Assembly (NCBI RefSeq): GCF_004798585.1
Contig: NZ_PPXQ01000001.1
Location: 248,001 to 312,000, forward strand
Direction of reading: 5' to 3'
Length of the DNA: 64,000 bases
Source of the DNA: Massilia sp. Mn16-1_5
Lineage (GTDB): Bacteria > Pseudomonadota > Gammaproteobacteria > Burkholderiales > Burkholderiaceae_D
Position numbers and translations under genes: made by a program. Below are positions 40,075-51,897 of the stretch, piece after piece (position 1 is the stretch's first letter; each line of letters starts with the position of its first letter). The notes below the pieces were generated by a model. The model searched no databases and had not been told where the DNA came from. It saw only the letters and a list, made by a program, of their open reading frames with translations.

Positions 40075-41703
40075 TCATCCGGAGATACCGTACTTGCGCC
40101 GCATCGCCAGGTACTCTTCCTCCAGCGGCTCCAGCCTTGGATGCTGCGCATCGATCGCCCGTATCTTCTCCAGCTGGGCGTAGCACAGCTCGCCCAGCGG
40201 ATGATCCCATCCCAGTTCGGCAATCTGGCGCAGCACGCCGCCGGCCACGGCGATCATCACCTGCAGGTTGTTCGGCGCCATGTGCAACGCTTCGAGCAGG
40301 GTCTGCACCGCGCCGCGCACGTCGCCCATGTTGCGCTTCTCGTCGGCGACGCCGAGCAGGATCTGGGCTTGCGCCTTGAGCTGTTGCTGGACGCCGTCCG
40401 CCAGGTCGCGCCGGCCCGCCTGGGCGAACAGTTCCAGCGCGTGCTGGCTGGTGACGCCGCTCTCGGGATCGTTCACCACCGCCATCATGACGTCCTGCGC
40501 GCCCTTGTCGAGGCGGTGGTCGAGGCAGGCGCGCACCAGGCCCAGTTTCAGGCTTGTGGAGAGGCCGCTGCTGGCGCGCACGGCCGCGACCGCGCCTTGC
40601 AGGTCGGCCAGCGCCGCGCCGCGGTTGCCGGCGGCATCGTGCAGGGCGGCGTTGGCCACCGCGACGCAGGCCTCGACTTCCGGGCTGGCCCGCATCGAGC
40701 GCTCGAGGTCGCGCACCACGCCGCTCGCGCCGGGCAGGTCGCCGCGCTTGACCAGCGCCTTGGCGAGGCGCAGGTGGTCTTCGGGATCGCGGAATTCGGA
40801 GTAGCGGGCCTTGCTGACCACCTGCTTGAAGGATTTCTCGGCCGCGGCGGCATCGCCCGCTTCCAGTGCGACTTCGCCGAGCTTGCGCAGGCGGCGCACC
40901 ATGTGCGGCGAGATCGCCACCGCTTCCTCGAGGATCTTCTGGGCCTGGGCGACATTGCCGAGCGCCTCGTGGCAGCGCGCCAGCACATCGTAGGCGGCCA
41001 TCAGGCGCGGGTTGGCGGCCACCAGCATCTGCAGGGTCTCGCGCGCATCCTCGATGCGGCCCTGCGCGTACTGGGCCCGGGCCAGGCCCAGGGCTGCCCA
41101 GCCGAGCGGCTTGAAGTCGAGCACCTTGCAGTAGATCTGCTCAGCCTCGCCGTGCTCCTTGAGGCCCACGTGCAGGTCGGCGCGCAGGCGCGCGAAGTCG
41201 AGCGCGTGGCGCGGATGCGCGATCTCGGCGGCCGCGGCCGAGCGGATGGCTTCCTGCATATTGCCCTGCGCGACCAGCTGCCAGGTCGGCAGGAACACGG
41301 CGCGCCGCTCGATGGCGCGGGCGATGCGCGCGCCGAGCGTCTCGGCCGTGAAGGGTTTCAGGACGTAGTCGGTCGGGGCCAGCTCGGCTGCGCCGATCAC
41401 CTTGCCGTACACGGCTTCCGAAGTCAGCATGATGAAGATCGCCCAGGGAGCGATCAGGCGGTGGTGGCGCAGGTCTTCCAGCAGCTGCTGACCGTCCTGG
41501 CCGTTGTCGGAGCCACTGCTCAGGTCATACTCGCAGAGGACGATGTCGTAGGCGCGGCGTGTCAGCTGGCGGATCGCGGTGCCGGCATTGATGGCGTATT
41601 CGATCTTGCTGATCCCCGACAGATTCAGCATGTTCTGCAGGTTGCTGCGCATGCCCGGATTGGGGTCGATTACCAGGACCGACAGGTTGCTGTTCTCTTG
41701 CAT
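40075..41703 (-). CDS. Receiver domain protein with TPR repeats
   Basis: 542 residues. An N-terminal CheY-like receiver (about 5-130) is followed by TPR-like helical repeats (about 140-520). In the receiver the acidic pocket (D13), the Thr in MLTSE and the Lys in VLKPF are present, but the residue aligned with the phospho-acceptor is Glu58 (DIVLCEYDL), with Asp60 two places later. That suggests a receiver locked in an active-like state or acting by protein contact. No kinase is adjacent. TPRs point to a scaffold role. Confidence 0.88.
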   Translation of the reverse strand: MQENSNLSVLVIDPNPGMRSNLQNMLNLSGISKIEYAINAGTAIRQLTRRAYDIVLCEYDLSSGSDNGQDGQQLLEDLRHHRLIAPWAIFIMLTSEAVYGKVIGAAELAPTDYVLKPFTAETLGARIARAIERRAVFLPTWQLVAQGNMQEAIRSAAAAEIAHPRHALDFARLRADLHVGLKEHGEAEQIYCKVLDFKPLGWAALGLARAQYAQGRIEDARETLQMLVAANPRLMAAYDVLARCHEALGNVAQAQKILEEAVAISPHMVRRLRKLGEVALEAGDAAAAEKSFKQVVSKARYSEFRDPEDHLRLAKALVKRGDLPGASGVVRDLERSMRASPEVEACVAVANAALHDAAGNRGAALADLQGAVAAVRASSGLSTSLKLGLVRACLDHRLDKGAQDVMMAVVNDPESGVTSQHALELFAQAGRRDLADGVQQQLKAQAQILLGVADEKRNMGDVRGAVQTLLEALHMAPNNLQVMIAVAGGVLRQIAELGWDHPLGELCYAQLEKIRAIDAQHPRLEPLEEEYLAMRRKYGISG

Positions 41704-41817
41704 CGTCTCTCTCGTGGGCAGCCTCGGGGCCGCGTGTTCTGAATCGCTACAATACCGGCAAGCGTAGTGCGCGGCAACTGAAAGGGTCCCTATGCGCAGG
41801 CAATATTGTCAACCCTG

Positions 41818-41823
41818 TATAAT
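41818..41823 (+). promoter_or_regulatory. Candidate -10 element of purL
   Basis: A perfect TATAAT, preceded directly by TG, lies 50 bases before the purL ATG; the -35 region is poor. No purine riboswitch fold is apparent. Confidence 0.4.
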
Positions 41824-41873
41824 AGCGGGCTATCTTCCACCCGCAGCCACGCTGCATCAACCGACTTCCAGCC

Positions 41874-45899
<4,026 letters not shown>

Positions 45900-45911
45900 T
45901 CGCTTGACCAG

Positions 45912-45936
45912 AACGCCTCCTTCGGGAGGCGTTTTT
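45912..45936 (+). terminator. Intrinsic terminator of purL
   Basis: AACGCCTCC-TTCG-GGAGGCGTT with a UUCG tetraloop and a T-run. Confidence 0.9.
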
Positions 45937-46089
45937 CATTGGATTTGGCGGAGAGAAATTGACCTTGGCGAACATTTCTTCCTTTAAATTCAAACGCTTA
46001 CCTTGCTGAGCCTGCACAATTCTCAGGCGGGGTTTCTCCCCGATCATGGTCCCAAGCGGCAAGCCCGCCGACTACCCAAGGAGACCTCC

Positions 46090-46920
46090 ATGACGCTCAG
46101 CACCCTGTATCGATCCACCTGGGCTGTCCTCGCTGTCGCACTGGCATTCGGCCTGTCCGCCGGCCATGCGATGGCGCAGACGGCGCCGGCGGCCACGGCG
46201 ACCCTCGACGTCACCAGCATTGACGCCACCGGACAATGGCGCTATTCGGGCGTCGTGACGGTGCCGGCGCCTGCCGGCGCACAGGTGCTGGTCAACGGCC
46301 GCATCCAGAACCAGACCTCGCGCGAGGGCTTCCAGGATGCGCTGAAGGCCAATGTCGGCGCGCCGGTGGCGCGGACAGGAGAGACGCTGGTGCTGCCGTA
46401 TTCGGTGGAGGGGCCGCCGCTGACCCTGGGCGAGCTGCGCAGCGCGCTGACGATACAGGTGCAGGACTCGCTGACCAATCCGACGCTGCGCACCCTGTTC
46501 GCGGAAAGCGCGACCGTGTCCCCGAGCGCCACCTGCGGCTGCCCGCCGAAAGGCTGCGTGCGCACGCAGGGCTACTGGGGCAACAAGCCGAACGTGGTCT
46601 GGAGGGCGCCATACAGCCGGACCGCGCTGTTCTTCTCCTCGGGCCTGACCTGGCAGCAGATCCTCGACACGCCGCCGCGCGGCAGCGGCTACATCATCCT
46701 GGCGCACCAGTACATCGCCGCCGTCCTCAACCGCGCCGCCGGTGCTTCGGCCCCAGCCGGCGTGCAGTCCGTGATCGATGCGGCCACGACCTGGTTCCGT
46801 AGCGGCACCGTGCCCTCGACCTGCGGGCCGGGCGAGTGCGCGCAGCAAAAGACCTGGGCGGGGATGCTCGATACCTACAACAATGGTGCGTATCCGGGAG
46901 CGCCCAAGCACTGCGATTGA
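46090..46920 (+). CDS. Secreted protein with a Cys-rich GYWGNKP motif, unknown function
   Basis: 276 residues. Signal peptide (TWAVLAVALAFGLSAGHAMA, cut before QTAP). A first domain to about residue 140 looks beta-rich; then CGCPPKGCVRTQGYWGNKPN followed by LTWQQILDTPPRGSGYIILA. I recognise the second part as a widespread uncharacterised module (GYWxNHP ... ILNTP ... ILAHQLIAAKLN) in secreted bacterial proteins. Four cysteines cluster just before it and two or three more are at the C-terminus, so disulfides are likely. It stands alone between purL and REP pair G. Confidence 0.78.
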   Translation: MTLSTLYRSTWAVLAVALAFGLSAGHAMAQTAPAATATLDVTSIDATGQWRYSGVVTVPAPAGAQVLVNGRIQNQTSREGFQDALKANVGAPVARTGETLVLPYSVEGPPLTLGELRSALTIQVQDSLTNPTLRTLFAESATVSPSATCGCPPKGCVRTQGYWGNKPNVVWRAPYSRTALFFSSGLTWQQILDTPPRGSGYIILAHQYIAAVLNRAAGASAPAGVQSVIDAATTWFRSGTVPSTCGPGECAQQKTWAGMLDTYNNGAYPGAPKHCD

Positions 46921-46932
46921 CATCGCCGAGAG

Positions 46933-47035
46933 GTAGGGTGGGCGCCCCGTGCCCACCAGCACCGCGCACAGGCATGCGCGTTTGTTCGCGCAAACGCGGC
47001 GCACGCGTCCGGTGGGCTCGGGGCGCCCACCCTAC
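46933..47035. repeat. REP pair G, GTAG heads facing outward
   Basis: Left unit 46933-46957 (GTGGGC-GCCCCGT-GCCCAC) and right unit 47011-47035 (GTGGGC-TCGGGGC-GCCCAC) share GTAGGGTGGGC heads. It follows the secreted-protein gene by 12 bases. The spacer holds a further palindromic patch, GCGCGTTTGTTCGCGCAAAC. Confidence 0.85.
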
Positions 47036-47049
47036 GGCCCCGGCAATAA

Positions 47050-47080
47050 AAAAGGCGCTTCCCCGGAAGCGCCTTTTCTC
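47050..47080. terminator. Bidirectional terminator between the secreted-protein and parvulin genes
   Basis: AAAAGGCGCTTCC-CC-GGAAGCGCCTTTT, with an A-run on the left and T-run on the right. Confidence 0.85.
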
Positions 47081-47095
47081 ATCTGGCCGATCCGA

Positions 47096-47875
47096 TTACT
47101 GGATCTTGGCTTTCTTCAGCAGCGACTCGCGGTATTCGGCGAGCTTGCGCTGTTGCAGTTGTTCCGCGACCTGCTGCTTGACCTGGTCCAGCGGCGGGAT
47201 GGTCACTGGACGGGTTTCTTCCAGCTTGATGACGTGGTAGCCGTACTGGGTCTTCACCGGGGTGTCGGTGATGGCGCCTTTTTGCAGGGCGACCATGGCC
47301 TTCGAGAACTCAGGCACGAAGCGGCCAGGATCGGTCCAGCCGAGGTCGCCGCCCTGGGCAGCCGAGCCTGGGTCCTTGCTCTGCTTGGCCAGTTCTTCGA
47401 ACTTGGCGCCGCCCTTGAGCTTGGCGATGATGGCTTTCGCGTCTTCTTCCTTCTCGACCAGGATGTGGCGAGCGTGGTATTCCTTGTCCGGTGCGCCGGC
47501 TTTCGCCTTGTCGTACTCGGCCTTGATCTCGGCATCCTTCACCGGGTTCTTCTTGACGTAGTCGGCCAGCATCGCGTTGATGATGATGCTCTGGCGGGCG
47601 TTGTCGATGGCGGCCTTGACTTCAGGACGGGCACCCACGTTCTGCTTGTCGGCTTCCTGGATCAGCACTTCGCGGCCGATCAGGTCCTTCTTGATCAGTT
47701 CGCGCAGTTGCGGCGAGTCCGTCGCGCGGCCCTGGGCGACGACCTGCTTGACCATCTGGTCGACCCGCGCCGCCGGGATCGGCTTGCCGTTCACGGTCGC
47801 AACGTTTTGGGCGAAGACAGGTGCGGCCACGATGAAGGACATGGCGAGCAACAGGCGGGTTGGCTTCAAAATCAT
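47096..47875 (-). CDS. Periplasmic peptidyl-prolyl isomerase, parvulin type (copy 2)
   Basis: 259 residues: signal peptide (LLLAMSFIVAAPVFA, cut before QN), a SurA-like helical N-part with GKPIPAARVDQMVKQVVAQG, and one parvulin domain (YHARHILVEKEEDAKAIIAK...GGDLGWTDPGRFVPEFSKAM...YGYHVIKLEE). It probably assists folding of exported proteins. It closely resembles the gene just upstream, from which it is separated by 83 bases, so the two arose by tandem duplication. Confidence 0.93.
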   Translation of the reverse strand: MILKPTRLLLAMSFIVAAPVFAQNVATVNGKPIPAARVDQMVKQVVAQGRATDSPQLRELIKKDLIGREVLIQEADKQNVGARPEVKAAIDNARQSIIINAMLADYVKKNPVKDAEIKAEYDKAKAGAPDKEYHARHILVEKEEDAKAIIAKLKGGAKFEELAKQSKDPGSAAQGGDLGWTDPGRFVPEFSKAMVALQKGAITDTPVKTQYGYHVIKLEETRPVTIPPLDQVKQQVAEQLQQRKLAEYRESLLKKAKIQ

Positions 47876-47958
47876 TGTTCAGATCCTATAAAAACTCGAA
47901 AAGTCGCCCGCTGGCGACGAATGACCGGCGCCAGCGACGGCGCCGGTGAAAAACTATC

Positions 47959-48741
47959 TTACTGCACCTTTGCCTTTTTGACCATTTCCTCTTGGTAAGC
48001 CGCCAGTTTGTTCTGGGTGAGGCTTTCCGCGATCTGGGACTTGATCTCTTCCATCGCCGGCACCTTGACTGCGCGCACGTCGTCGACCTTGATGACGTGG
48101 AAGCCGGCGCCGGTCTTGACCGGAGCGTCGGTGACCTGGCCTTTGCTCAGCTTGGTGAAGCCGGCCGCGAATTCAGGCGGGAAGGCCGATGGGGCAGCCC
48201 AGTCGAGGTCGCCGCCATTGGCAGCCGAACCGGTGTCCTTGCTCTGCTTGGCCAGGTCTTCGAACTTGGCGCCGCCCTTGATCTTGGCGATCACGGCTTT
48301 CGCTTCGTCCTCGGTGCCCAGCAGGATGTGGCGCAGGTGGTATTCCTTCTCGCCTGCCTGGGTCTTGGCGAAGCGGTCGTACTCGGCCTTGATCTCGGCG
48401 TCGGTCACCGGGTTCTTGGCGATGTAGTCGCGCGCCAGCTGGTTCACGACGATGGCCTGGCGGGCGCTGTCGAGGGCTTGCTTGACGTCCGGCTTCTTGT
48501 CGTAGCCCTGCTTGATCGCTTCCTGCATCAGCACTTCGCGTGCGATCAGGTCGCGCTTGATCGCTTCGCGCAGTTGCGGCGAATCCTGGCCCTGGCCCTG
48601 GGCCACAACCTGCTTGACGATGGCATCGACGCGCGAGGTCGGGATGGCCTTGCCGTTCACGACGGCCATGTTCTGGGCGAATGCTGGCACCGAAATAACG
48701 GCGATCAGGGCTAACAGCAGACGAGCTGGCTTAAAAGTCAT
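47959..48741 (-). CDS. Periplasmic peptidyl-prolyl isomerase, parvulin type (copy 1)
   Basis: 260 residues with signal peptide (MTFKPARLLLALIAVISVPA, cut after AFA) and the same layout as its paralogue: GKAIPTSRVDAIVKQVVAQG, then EYHLRHILLGTEDEAKAVIA and GGDLDWAAPSAFPPEFAAGF. The start is the ATG after AGGAAATTCAATA; the longer frame has no signal peptide at its N-terminus. The isomerase loop after GGDL differs from copy 2 (DWAAPSAFP versus GWTDPGRFV), hinting at different clients. Confidence 0.93.
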   Translation of the reverse strand: MTFKPARLLLALIAVISVPAFAQNMAVVNGKAIPTSRVDAIVKQVVAQGQGQDSPQLREAIKRDLIAREVLMQEAIKQGYDKKPDVKQALDSARQAIVVNQLARDYIAKNPVTDAEIKAEYDRFAKTQAGEKEYHLRHILLGTEDEAKAVIAKIKGGAKFEDLAKQSKDTGSAANGGDLDWAAPSAFPPEFAAGFTKLSKGQVTDAPVKTGAGFHVIKVDDVRAVKVPAMEEIKSQIAESLTQNKLAAYQEEMVKKAKVQ

Positions 48742-48861
48742 TATTGAATTTCCTGTGGAGGGAGTTGCTTGGACGAGATTTGAATTAGTTCTTTTTGCAG
48801 AGCAGTTCTTCAATACGATACGAATGATGCGTTATCAATCTTAAGCGATCCTGAACCGGCC

Positions 48862-49152
48862 TCAGTCCAGTTCGGATGGCGTCAAGGCCGTGATCGCCAG
48901 GGCATGGATCTCGGCCCGCATCATATCGGCCACGGCATCATACACCAGTCGATGACGCATGACGAGTCTCAGTCCCTGGAAGCGTTCCGAGACGATTTTG
49001 ACGCTGTAATGGCCGCCGCCCGAGGCTGCGCCGGCGTGGCCGGCGTGCAGGTGCGAGTCGTCGGAAATCTCGAGCAGCGTAGGCGCGAGGGCCTGTTCCA
49101 GCGCTGCCTGGATGCGTTCGACGCGGTGGTCGGTCTTGTTATCCAGGCTCAT
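48862..49152 (-). CDS. BolA family protein
   Basis: 96 residues. BolA fold with HYSVKIVSERFQGLRLVMRH and the C-terminal IHALAITALTPSE. The conserved histidine in HLHAGH / RHRLVY can coordinate an iron-sulfur cluster shared with a monothiol glutaredoxin; BolA proteins act in iron-sulfur handling and stress. Start overlaps the stop of yciB by ATGA. Confidence 0.92.
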   Translation of the reverse strand: MSLDNKTDHRVERIQAALEQALAPTLLEISDDSHLHAGHAGAASGGGHYSVKIVSERFQGLRLVMRHRLVYDAVADMMRAEIHALAITALTPSELD

Positions 49153-49781
49153 GCTTCCTCCTGCGGGATGTGCTTCATGAGGAGCATCGACTGCGCGATG
49201 GTGAAGAGGAAGAAGATCGCGGTCATGCCGAACACCTTGAAGTTGACCCAGGCCGCCATGTTGTCGCGGTAGATGACAAAGGCCATCAGCAGGTTCAGGG
49301 CGCCCAGCAGGAACAGGAAGACGACCCAGGTATAGCCGACGCGCGGCCACAGGGCGTCCGGCAGGGGCAGGGCTTCTTCCATGGCCTTGCGCATCAGGTT
49401 CTTGCCGAAGAACAGCTGGCTCACCAGCAGGGCGGCAGCGAAGATCCAGTAGATGATGGTCGGCTTCCACTTGATGAAGGTTTCGTCGTGCAGGTAGATG
49501 GTCATGCCGCCGAAGACGACGATCACGAACAGCGAGACCCACAGCATGCCGTCCACCTTGCGCCGGCGCGCCAGCAGGTAGCCGACCTGCAGGACGGTGG
49601 CGATGATGGCGACGACCGTGGCGAGCATGGTCGGCGCCTGCTCGGCCAGGATCTTGCCGCCCGAGACCATGCCGCCCAGGTATTGCTCGGCGATGGCCAA
49701 TGCGGCGGCCTCGTTGCCGTTGCCGATCTTGTAGACGACGAAGAACAGGATCAGCGGGAAAAAGTCGAACAGAAATTTCAT
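49149..49781 (-). CDS. yciB: Inner-membrane septation protein A (YciB/IspZ)
   Basis: 210 residues, five or six membrane helices; family signature MKFLFDFFPLILFFVVYK at the start and KWKPTIIYWIFAAALLVSQ in the middle. YciB is linked to intracellular septation and envelope stability. Here there is an insert near 25-45 (GNEAAALAIAEQYLGGMVSG) relative to E. coli YciB (179 residues). It lies 5 bases after msrB. Confidence 0.92.
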   Translation of the reverse strand: MKFLFDFFPLILFFVVYKIGNGNEAAALAIAEQYLGGMVSGGKILAEQAPTMLATVVAIIATVLQVGYLLARRRKVDGMLWVSLFVIVVFGGMTIYLHDETFIKWKPTIIYWIFAAALLVSQLFFGKNLMRKAMEEALPLPDALWPRVGYTWVVFLFLLGALNLLMAFVIYRDNMAAWVNFKVFGMTAIFFLFTIAQSMLLMKHIPQEEA

Positions 49782-49786
49782 GGTGC

Positions 49787-50182
49787 TCAGATTTCCTTGA
49801 ACGACAGGGCGGCTGAATTGATGCAATAGCGCAGGCCGGTCGGCGGCGGGCCGTCCGGGAAGACGTGGCCGAGGTGGGCGTCGCAGACGGCGCAGATGAT
49901 CTCGGTGCGCACCATGCCGTGCGACCGGTCGACCTTCTCGATCACGTTGTCGGGGTCGAGCGCCTTGAAATAGCTGGGCCAGCCGCAGCCGGACTCGAAC
50001 TTGGCGTCGGATTCGAACAGCGGCGTATTGCAGCAGACGCAGGTGTAGATGCCGTGCTCGTGGTGGTCCCAGTATTTACCCGTGAAGGCGCGCTCGGTGG
50101 CGGCGTGGCGCGTCACCTGGTATTCCATCGGGTCGAGCTGGGCACGCCATTCGGCGTCGGTTTTTGTCACTTTATCGGTCAT
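49787..50182 (-). CDS. msrB: Peptide-methionine (R)-S-oxide reductase
   Basis: 131 residues. The catalytic Cys120 is in [11 protein letters not shown]; the zinc-binding pairs are CVCC and CAVC. It reduces methionine-R-sulfoxide in proteins with thioredoxin. No signal peptide, so cytoplasmic. It is next to selO and yciB, an arrangement I recall from other Burkholderiales. Confidence 0.96.
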   Translation of the reverse strand: MTDKVTKTDAEWRAQLDPMEYQVTRHAATERAFTGKYWDHHEHGIYTCVCCNTPLFESDAKFESGCGWPSYFKALDPDNVIEKVDRSHGMVRTEIICAVCDAHLGHVFPDGPPPTGLRYCINSAALSFKEI

Positions 50183-50202
50183 GATGGTCTTTCTATAGAA
50201 AA

Positions 50203-51597
50203 TCAGGAGGAGCAGCTGACCTCGAGATGCGCCGCCCAGTCCGGCGGCAGTGCCGCATAGTGCTCGTGTTCGGGCTGCTCGTCAAAGGGTTGCTCGAGCA
50301 CGGCCAGCAATTCGCGCACGCCGCCATAATCGCCGTTCTGTGCCCGTTCGATCGCCTGCTGGGCCAGATAGTTTCGCAGGACGTACTTCGGATTGACCCG
50401 GTTCATGGCGCCGCGGCGCTCGGCATCGACGCTGTTTTCCCGGCGCAGGCGGGCGCGGTAGCGGACGGCCCAGTCGTCGAAGGCGGCGCGATCGATGAAC
50501 AGGTCGCGCAGCGGAGCGTCAGTTTCGGGTGCGTCCACCCGCAGGTCGCCCAGGCGCCGGAACAGCAGCGTGAAGTCGACGTGGCTGCCTTGCATGATCG
50601 TAAACAGGCTGTCGAACAGGGCGCGGTCGCCCGCGTCATAGGTGCTCAGGCCCAGCTTCGCGTGCAGCAGCTCGTCCAGTTTCGCTTCGAAGACCGGCAT
50701 GTAGACGTCGAGCGCTTCCTGGGCCGCCTCGACCGTGCCGATCAGCGGCAGCAGGGCGTTGCCCAGCGCATAGCAGTTCCAGTGGCCGATCGCGACCTGG
50801 TTCGCATACGAATAGCGTCCGCCCTGGTCGGTGTGGTTGCAGATGTGGTTGACGTCGAAGGCTTCCATGAAGCCGAAGGGGCCGTAGTCCAGCGTCAGGC
50901 CGAGGATCGACATATTGTCGGTGTTCATCACGCCGTGCATGAAGCCGACCGACTGCCAGGCGGCGATCATGCGTGCCGTCCGTTTCGTGACTTCGGCCAG
51001 CAGCGCCTTGTAGGGATTATCAACGTCGCGCAGTTCGGGATAGAAACCGTCGATCACGTAGTCGGCCAGCGTTTTCAGCTCGTCCGGCTTGTCGCGGTAG
51101 TGCCAGTGTTCGAAGGAGCCGAAGCGGACGAACGAGGGCGCCATGCGCGTGACCACGGCGGCGGTCTCGATGTTCTCGCGCATCACGCGCTGGTGCGAGC
51201 CGGTCACGACCAGGGCGCGCGTGGTCGGAATGCCGAGCGCGGCCATGGCTTCGGAGCAGAGGAATTCGCGGATCGAGGAGCGCAACACGGCGCGGCCGTC
51301 GCCCATGCGCGAGTAGGGCGTCTTGCCGGCGCCTTTCAGCTGCAGTTCCATGCGGCCCTCAGGGCCGTCGAGCTCGCCGAGCAGGATGGCGCGGCCGTCG
51401 CCCAGCTGGCCGGCCCAGACGCCGAACTGGTGGCCCGAATACACGGCAGCCAGCGGTTCGGAGCCGGGCAGCAACCGGTTGCCGGTGAAGGCGGCCACGA
51501 AATCGGCCTGCTCGAGCGCGCTTGGTGCGATCCCAACCAGTGCCGCCGCGCGGCTGCTGGCCGCAACGAAATAGGGCGCCGGCAAGGGCGTGGGCAT
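50203..51597 (-). CDS. selO: Protein adenylyltransferase SelO (YdiU family)
   Basis: At least 464 residues. SelO is a pseudokinase that transfers AMP to Ser/Thr/Tyr of proteins, linked to oxidative stress. Seen here: [48 protein letters not shown] [39 protein letters not shown] and the conserved C-terminal LEVSCSS. The coordinates start at the first ATG, but family-like sequence ([18 protein letters not shown]) continues for 23 codons upstream with no ATG, GTG or TTG before a stop; an ATT at 51664-51666 lies 5 bases after GGAG. The true start may thus be non-standard. Confidence 0.92.
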   Translation of the reverse strand: MPTPLPAPYFVAASSRAAALVGIAPSALEQADFVAAFTGNRLLPGSEPLAAVYSGHQFGVWAGQLGDGRAILLGELDGPEGRMELQLKGAGKTPYSRMGDGRAVLRSSIREFLCSEAMAALGIPTTRALVVTGSHQRVMRENIETAAVVTRMAPSFVRFGSFEHWHYRDKPDELKTLADYVIDGFYPELRDVDNPYKALLAEVTKRTARMIAAWQSVGFMHGVMNTDNMSILGLTLDYGPFGFMEAFDVNHICNHTDQGGRYSYANQVAIGHWNCYALGNALLPLIGTVEAAQEALDVYMPVFEAKLDELLHAKLGLSTYDAGDRALFDSLFTIMQGSHVDFTLLFRRLGDLRVDAPETDAPLRDLFIDRAAFDDWAVRYRARLRRENSVDAERRGAMNRVNPKYVLRNYLAQQAIERAQNGDYGGVRELLAVLEQPFDEQPEHEHYAALPPDWAAHLEVSCSS

Positions 51598-51897
51598 CAG
51601 CCGCGTATAGAAGGCCGGCGGCAGCGCGGCAAAGCCGTTCTCCAGTGTCAGTTCGTCGGGCGTAATGGCAGCTCCAATGCAGGGTGGGGGAACAATGGCG
51701 CGATTCTACCGTACCGGGCCGATTCTATTCGCACACGCCTGTTCCAGGAGCGCTGCTTACATCCGGTTACGGAATCGCAGGATGGAAAAATGCTCCCTGC
51801 TGCAATGCAACATCGAAACGTCTTGACGGAGCCAGCCGGACCGACTCACACTCGACCAAAAGTTAACAGTCCGACCACAGCATAGGAGACAACGCGC

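Noticed and set aside
41704..41873. Purine riboswitch or other structured leader before purL
   Set aside because: No recognisable conserved core; only a TATAAT and short leader are seen.
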